64,000 nucleotides of DNA, taken from NCBI RefSeq assembly GCF_012273895.1, contig NC_052111.1:4092001-4156000 (forward strand), given 5' to 3'. Below the pieces are notes generated by a model, which worked only from the letters and a program-made list of their open reading frames with translations, was not told the origin of the DNA and made no database searches. The stretch comes from Zerene cesonia. Its lineage: Eukaryota; Arthropoda; Insecta; Lepidoptera; Pieridae. A program made the position numbers and the translations under genes. Below, in pieces: positions 59,680 to 64,000 of this stretch. Positions within the stretch are counted from its first letter, which is position 1; every line of letters starts with the position of its first letter.

Positions 59680-60244
59680 GTGTGTGTGACACACATGAAA
59701 AAGAGAACGCTCACAAGCACAGTTGGTGAATACATTTACACGAGGGGCGCGGGGGCGAGTGGGAGGGGAGAGGGCGCCGACGCGGAGCACTACCAACTTC
59801 CTATAAAATACTGCGCTGCCATCTGCAAGTTTCAATAGATAACTTGAACTCTGAAGAAATCGGTACGCGCTGCCAACATTTCGTTTGTTGATCATATTTA
59901 AAAAATTGAATGTTGTGCACCCTTGCAGGGCTACGGCGCGCAATAGAAAATTTTCTTGAATGAACGCATTGTACGATTGAAATAAACACGTAAACATTAT
60001 TTTCAGTTATAATTGTGACATTCAAGGCGTAATCGGTTTGCGAACGGACTTGCATTGATAAACGACCTTAAAAACTTTTTACTACTAGTAATAGTGATGT
60101 GTTTTATTTTTTTGTGAAATTCTGGATTCTAAAGACTTATTTAGATTGAATAAATATACTGTTATTCATCAAAAACTATATCACTTCGACGTTCCTTGAC
60201 GAAGGACAAGAAACTCCTCCAGAAATCAACACAGAGAAGACAAG
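59680..60244 (+). promoter_or_regulatory. Candidate promoter and 5' UTR of the right-edge gene
   Basis: A GC-rich block (59742-59795, 'gaggggcgcgggggcgag') is followed by a TATA-like 'ctataaaata' (about 59800-59809) and, near 60004, an arthropod initiator-like TCAGTT. The leader just before the ATG at 60245 ('caacacagagaagacaagATG') has a good context. Which of these marks the true start site cannot be told. Confidence 0.4.
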
Positions 60245-63212
60245 ATGAGCTTCAATAAGAATAATCCTAACCCCATGGGCAAGATCATGGGTTACCTTAA
60301 ACAACTGTCCACCGAAATGGTGAGTTAATATTAAAAAATATTTATAATATTTAATTTAGGTGGCGATAGTTTAACTTATAACTTAGAAATTAACAGATAA
60401 ATCACCTAATAAAGAGACTTAAAAGAATACTTCAAAAAATATTTTTGAAATTCAGGATCGCGCCGATCGCGAAAATTCAGTTTCATTCAGAAAGCTCTGG
60501 AAAGTTATTACACATCGCAGACTGCCGGCTCGGGCAAGCGGTCGATTTCCAAACCGTTGCTTAGCAACGGCAATATATGTAGCTTCAAAGCTCTTACAAA
60601 CAAATAAATAGGTATTCATATAAACAAGACTTCCAAAATACTAGACTATTGCAAATTTAAAAAAGAGTAAAAGTTCGAAAACTCTTGACGGCTAAGAAAC
60701 ATAAATTTTCATAGATCATGTTTGTGCATGTAGATAGTTTCTAAAACACACGATTTACATAATTTTATTAACTTCATAGAAAAATATGACATAAGAGCAC
60801 AGTCACGCTCTACCTGACCGGCCTTGCAATGTCAGCGAGTTCTACGCAACTGGCGACTAAATTGCAAAAAATAAAAACAAGCTAGTGAGCAACTCTGCTT
60901 TGAAAGCTATAATTTGATAGGATGACATTTAAATTTATGTAAATTTATACTAAAAATCTCACAATAAAACCTTATTAACAATTAAGTTTTTATGTATCAA
61001 AATTTCAATTGGCTAAAACATGAATTAAAATTGCATCAGTGGCGCTATGCCGCATCGAAACTTATACCGACCGGCGATAACAATTAACGAGCGAAAGTGT
61101 TTGGACTTCACTGAGAACGTGCTTCGCTAGAATTCCTATAGATGGCACTATTTAAAATTACTTGTCCGTAATGAATTTTAAAGCAGATGAAGTAGATACA
61201 TTTTTATCACAAAGGGTGACACGTGCTATATCATCTTAAAACATTATACGATATATTAAAATAATTATATAGAGATAATTAACTAAGAATTTCATTAGAA
61301 TTGAAAATTTGACATAACTACTATTGCTTAATCGTTTAGTATGTAAGTATCAAAAATTTTATCGCCTTGACATATCATTAACGAAAAGCATAAGTAAACA
61401 AACTTGACCCATAATTTATGTGAATATATGATGCAACAACCATAATTAACTAGACACTATTTGATCCATAAGAATGGGACTACTCGGTTATGGTCAAGGT
61501 GTAAAATGTAAATCGTAAGCAAATTTTAGCCAACGGTTAGTTGAATGCTTTTGCAAACATAATACCAAATAAAAAGTTTTTTTTTTTAATTGCTGACATA
61601 ATCAAAAAATCAAAATTAGTAATTGTCGTATTTTATTTTAATTCGTATCAGTCCTGGAAGACTCGTAGAGTCATTAACTTCTATTATTATATGTTTACAT
61701 ACGTCTTATTTACACATGTTTCCTCCACGTGATTAAATATGTTAGGAGGTCCAAATATTTGGCACACAATAATATTTATTTTGTCCAATTTAAGGTAACA
61801 AAATTTGTTTCATTACATTATAATAAAACTTTTGATTTACATTAATTTAATAAAAATATTTGGCGAATCCCGAGAAACCTGTTTGAATGTAAAACAAACA
61901 AAAAATAGGGAAATTTTATGTCGATTAAGACACATGACATTTGAAGGTACAATGTCAACAGACAGTGTTTATTGATATCGATTCCTCATTTAATATATTC
62001 ACAAAAGAATGGATGAAATATAAAGCTAAGAAAAACTATAACACATTTCCCTATGAAGAAGAGAAGGTAACAGTATAATATAGAAATTAAAATAATGAAT
62101 AAATATCAAACTTTAATGGCACGTGAACTTTTTTAGTATTTATATAAAACAAGAAATATAAAGCTCATTATATTTTTTAATTGTACGGTGTAGACGTTGT
62201 TTATACTAAATATTTTATAAACACCATTATACGTGTTTGACAGTAACAATCCGATAACATCAACAATCAATTCAATCTGAACCACAAAACGATGTTCATT
62301 ATTTGTTCGTTCTAGGACCGATAAAGTTGTATTTCCTTTAGTATTCTTCAAAAGTCTGGTGATTCTATTATGTCTCAGAAAAAAATAAAATTCTTAGGAA
62401 TAGGGTCAGGGTGGCCGTTATACAGTGAAAGGTTATCAGCTGCATGCTGAGACCATAGTATCAACACTTAAAGTGGTCAATAAGCAATATTCCCGAATTG
62501 ACCTCAAAGATCTTAAGTTCAAAACTCTTATCGTCTTGGCTGACTACGTACATAAGATAGTGAATGTAATAAATGGGACGTGTTTGCGGATACTGAGGGC
62601 AGTATTTGTTGTCTATCAAACCTGTTAAACCAATCAATTGTAATATTAACTGATATTCAAATCCAACAAAGAGTACGTAAAAGAGTTACTCCCTTAATTA
62701 TTCAGAAAATTCACCCATAATACGATTCGTTTTCATTAACAATTGTTTCTTTTCAGGGTGGAAACGAGCCGACCCGTCGTGGCCAAAACGACGAGGAGCG
62801 ATTATATCGCACACGTGGACCAAAGTACGCTCGAGTGCCATCAAAACCCACGCTATCAGCATCTACCACCTGTACATCATTGGCCACTTCTTGTGGGTCC
62901 CAAGGAACCCTTGCTCCTAACTACGCTGCAATCCCAGAAAACGTTTCGACGGAAAGTAGCAGCGAAGACGAGCAAGATTCGTTTGAGAAAACTCGTCGCC
63001 ATTTTCAACAGCTTCGTCAAATAAGTTTAGGCAACGAATTTAAGTACAAAATGGAAATGGAAATAAAAAGCGCTAAGGAAGAAAATTTGCGCAATTCAGT
63101 GCCATATGTGAAACAACTTAGCACGGACGGGAACAAAGTTAGTGATTACACAATAAATGGAGATGGACAACAGTTTGGACCAGCTACTCAACGCCTGTAT
63201 ATTTGGACACAG
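60245..63212 (+). CDS. First two coding exons of an unrecognised intracellular protein (partial, continues past right edge)
   Basis: Exon 60245-60319 (25 codons, donor ATG|GTGAGT) joins exon 62757-63212 (acceptor TTTTCAG, 152 codons, donor CAG|GTTTGT) in phase 0, giving 177 residues so far. The N-terminus MSFNKNNPNPMGKIMGYLKQ has no signal peptide. Residues 26-85 are polar and Ser/Thr-rich with an Arg-rich stretch (GNEPTRRGQ, YRTRGPKYARVPSK). An acidic serine cluster (STESSSEDEQDSFE, about 89-102) offers CK2-type sites. Residues 102-135 look like a charged helix (KTRRHFQQLRQ, FKYKMEMEIKSAKEENLR). The exon ends TQRLYIWTQ. Cytosolic location is inferred. I cannot name the family from this N-terminal part. 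The second donor is weaker than consensus. Confidence 0.75.
60320..62756 (+). other. Intron 1 of the right-edge gene
   Basis: About 2.4 kb. The proximal part (60455-60580) is GC-richer and contains the X-box-like palindrome at 60554-60570. A second GC-richer patch with 'tggcgctatgccgcatcg' lies near 61040-61150. Either could be an alternative promoter or enhancer. The 67-codon frame at 62425-62628 has no splice context. Confidence 0.5.
60554..60570. promoter_or_regulatory. Palindromic RFX X-box-like site
   Basis: CCGTTGC-TTA-GCAACGG: seven-base perfect arms around a 3-base spacer. The core GTTGCTTAGCAAC fits the RFX X-box pattern (GTNRC, short spacer, RGYAAC). It lies about 230 bases into intron 1 of the right-edge gene, in a locally GC-richer patch. 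RFX factors drive ciliary and sensory-neuron genes in animals, but use here is inference. Confidence 0.45.
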
Positions 63213-64000
63213 GTTTGTAACATTTACAGTGTCTTTTATATACTAGCCATAGAAAACCCCAGAAATAGTCAGGTATAAACTAGTTAAAATATTTAAAAAT
63301 ACATTTGCTTCTCGAAGCTCTGCACCGTTGCAAATTTCAACTAGGTATTAATTAAGTACAGACGATAAAAACGCAATAAAAATTGTGCTGCATATTGTGT
63401 GCAACTAATTTATTAATCAGTCACAAACAATTCTTCCGAAGTTTTATTTCATTCTCTACGATGAAATTATATTCATTAAAATACAACATCGATTGTTATA
63501 AACACATAGTAAGTGTATAAATTTTAAAGTACTTATAACATAAATTATACCATTGTTAATAATAAATAAATATTTTTAACTAAATGACTAAATCAAATGG
63601 AGGCACTAGCTTTTAATAAAAATAAAACAAGCGTCAAAATCGGTACACCCAGTCGAAAGCTCTGGACTAACAAATAAAATTAGTCATATTTTGATATGTT
63701 CTGTGCTTTTTTCCGTAGCAATTAATTTTTACAATAACTGTGATTTCAAACTTAGCCATCTCTCTACCTCCTCTCTTTCATCTAATTAATCTAATAATAG
63801 AATTACTACTTCTACGACTTGAGGAAATATTTTTATATGACGTAAGCCGTAAAACGTAAACATAAGTTATTTTGCAATAAAGCTAGAAAGTAGTCCGACG
63901 CTAAGCATATTTGCATACTTAAAGGCAAACCATAAAATACTCATGAACTTCAGAAAAGCTCACGATATAACATAGACAAACATACATAAAAACTGAGCAA
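63213..64000 (+). other. Intron 2 (partial) of the right-edge gene
   Basis: No exon is seen before the window ends. Contains a family-B repeat (63600-63672). Confidence 0.5.
63600..63672 (+). repeat. Interspersed repeat, family B
   Basis: 'ggcactagctttt' ... 'aaaatcggtacacccagtcg' ... 'aaagctctgg', matching 46050-46142 and the inverted copy at 11028-11170. Confidence 0.65.

Noticed and set aside
62425..62628. 67-codon frame in intron 1 of the right-edge gene
   Set aside because: No good splice sites in phase with the flanking exons, which already join in phase 0 without it.

Overview
The window is AT-rich, intron-rich insect nuclear DNA, almost certainly lepidopteran. The evidence is consensus GT/AG splice sites around short exons, pol III tRNA genes, and several interspersed repeat families typical of moth and butterfly genomes: 5'-TC...CTAGT-3' Helitron-like elements, (CAT)n-headed repeats, and a LINE ORF1 with a PHD finger and an FP25K-like C-terminus. 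No prokaryotic gene organisation is present. Gene models were built by hand from splice sites and phase continuity. Family names rest on recognised protein motifs, not on a search.

The left third is gene-rich. At the left edge is the first coding exon of a secreted protein on the minus strand, running off the window. A complete six-exon takeout/JHBP-family gene (250 aa) spans 5941-15911 (+). A four-exon gene for a 217-aa basic/acidic coiled-coil, probably nuclear, protein lies at 16635-20669 (-). It is head to head, about 0.8 kb away, with PIGU (21490-23555, +, 429 aa), a subunit of the GPI transamidase. Next in tandem is a twelve-exon gene (24961-31304, +, 791 aa). It encodes an unrecognised secreted protein with a degenerate vWA-like domain and a classical GPI-attachment tail, a possible client of the machinery PIGU belongs to. 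tRNA-Arg(CCT) (-) and tRNA-Trp(CCA) (+) close this part.

From about 32.2 to 59.6 kb the window is gene-poor. What can be supported is the last exon of RBX2/ROC2 (RING-box protein 2, -), an isolated minus-strand exon that looks like a small secreted or membrane-inserted peptide, two weaker orphan exon candidates, a LINE ORF1 interrupted by exactly 1000 N, several interspersed repeats, and three GC-richer islets that may be promoters.

At the right edge a plus-strand gene begins at 60245. Two coding exons (177 aa) are seen and it continues beyond the window. Its first intron holds a palindromic RFX X-box-like site. The least explained items are the GPI-anchored vWA-like protein, the small exon at 47552-47741, the left-edge secreted exon, and the perfect 29-bp inverted repeat at 3605-3672.
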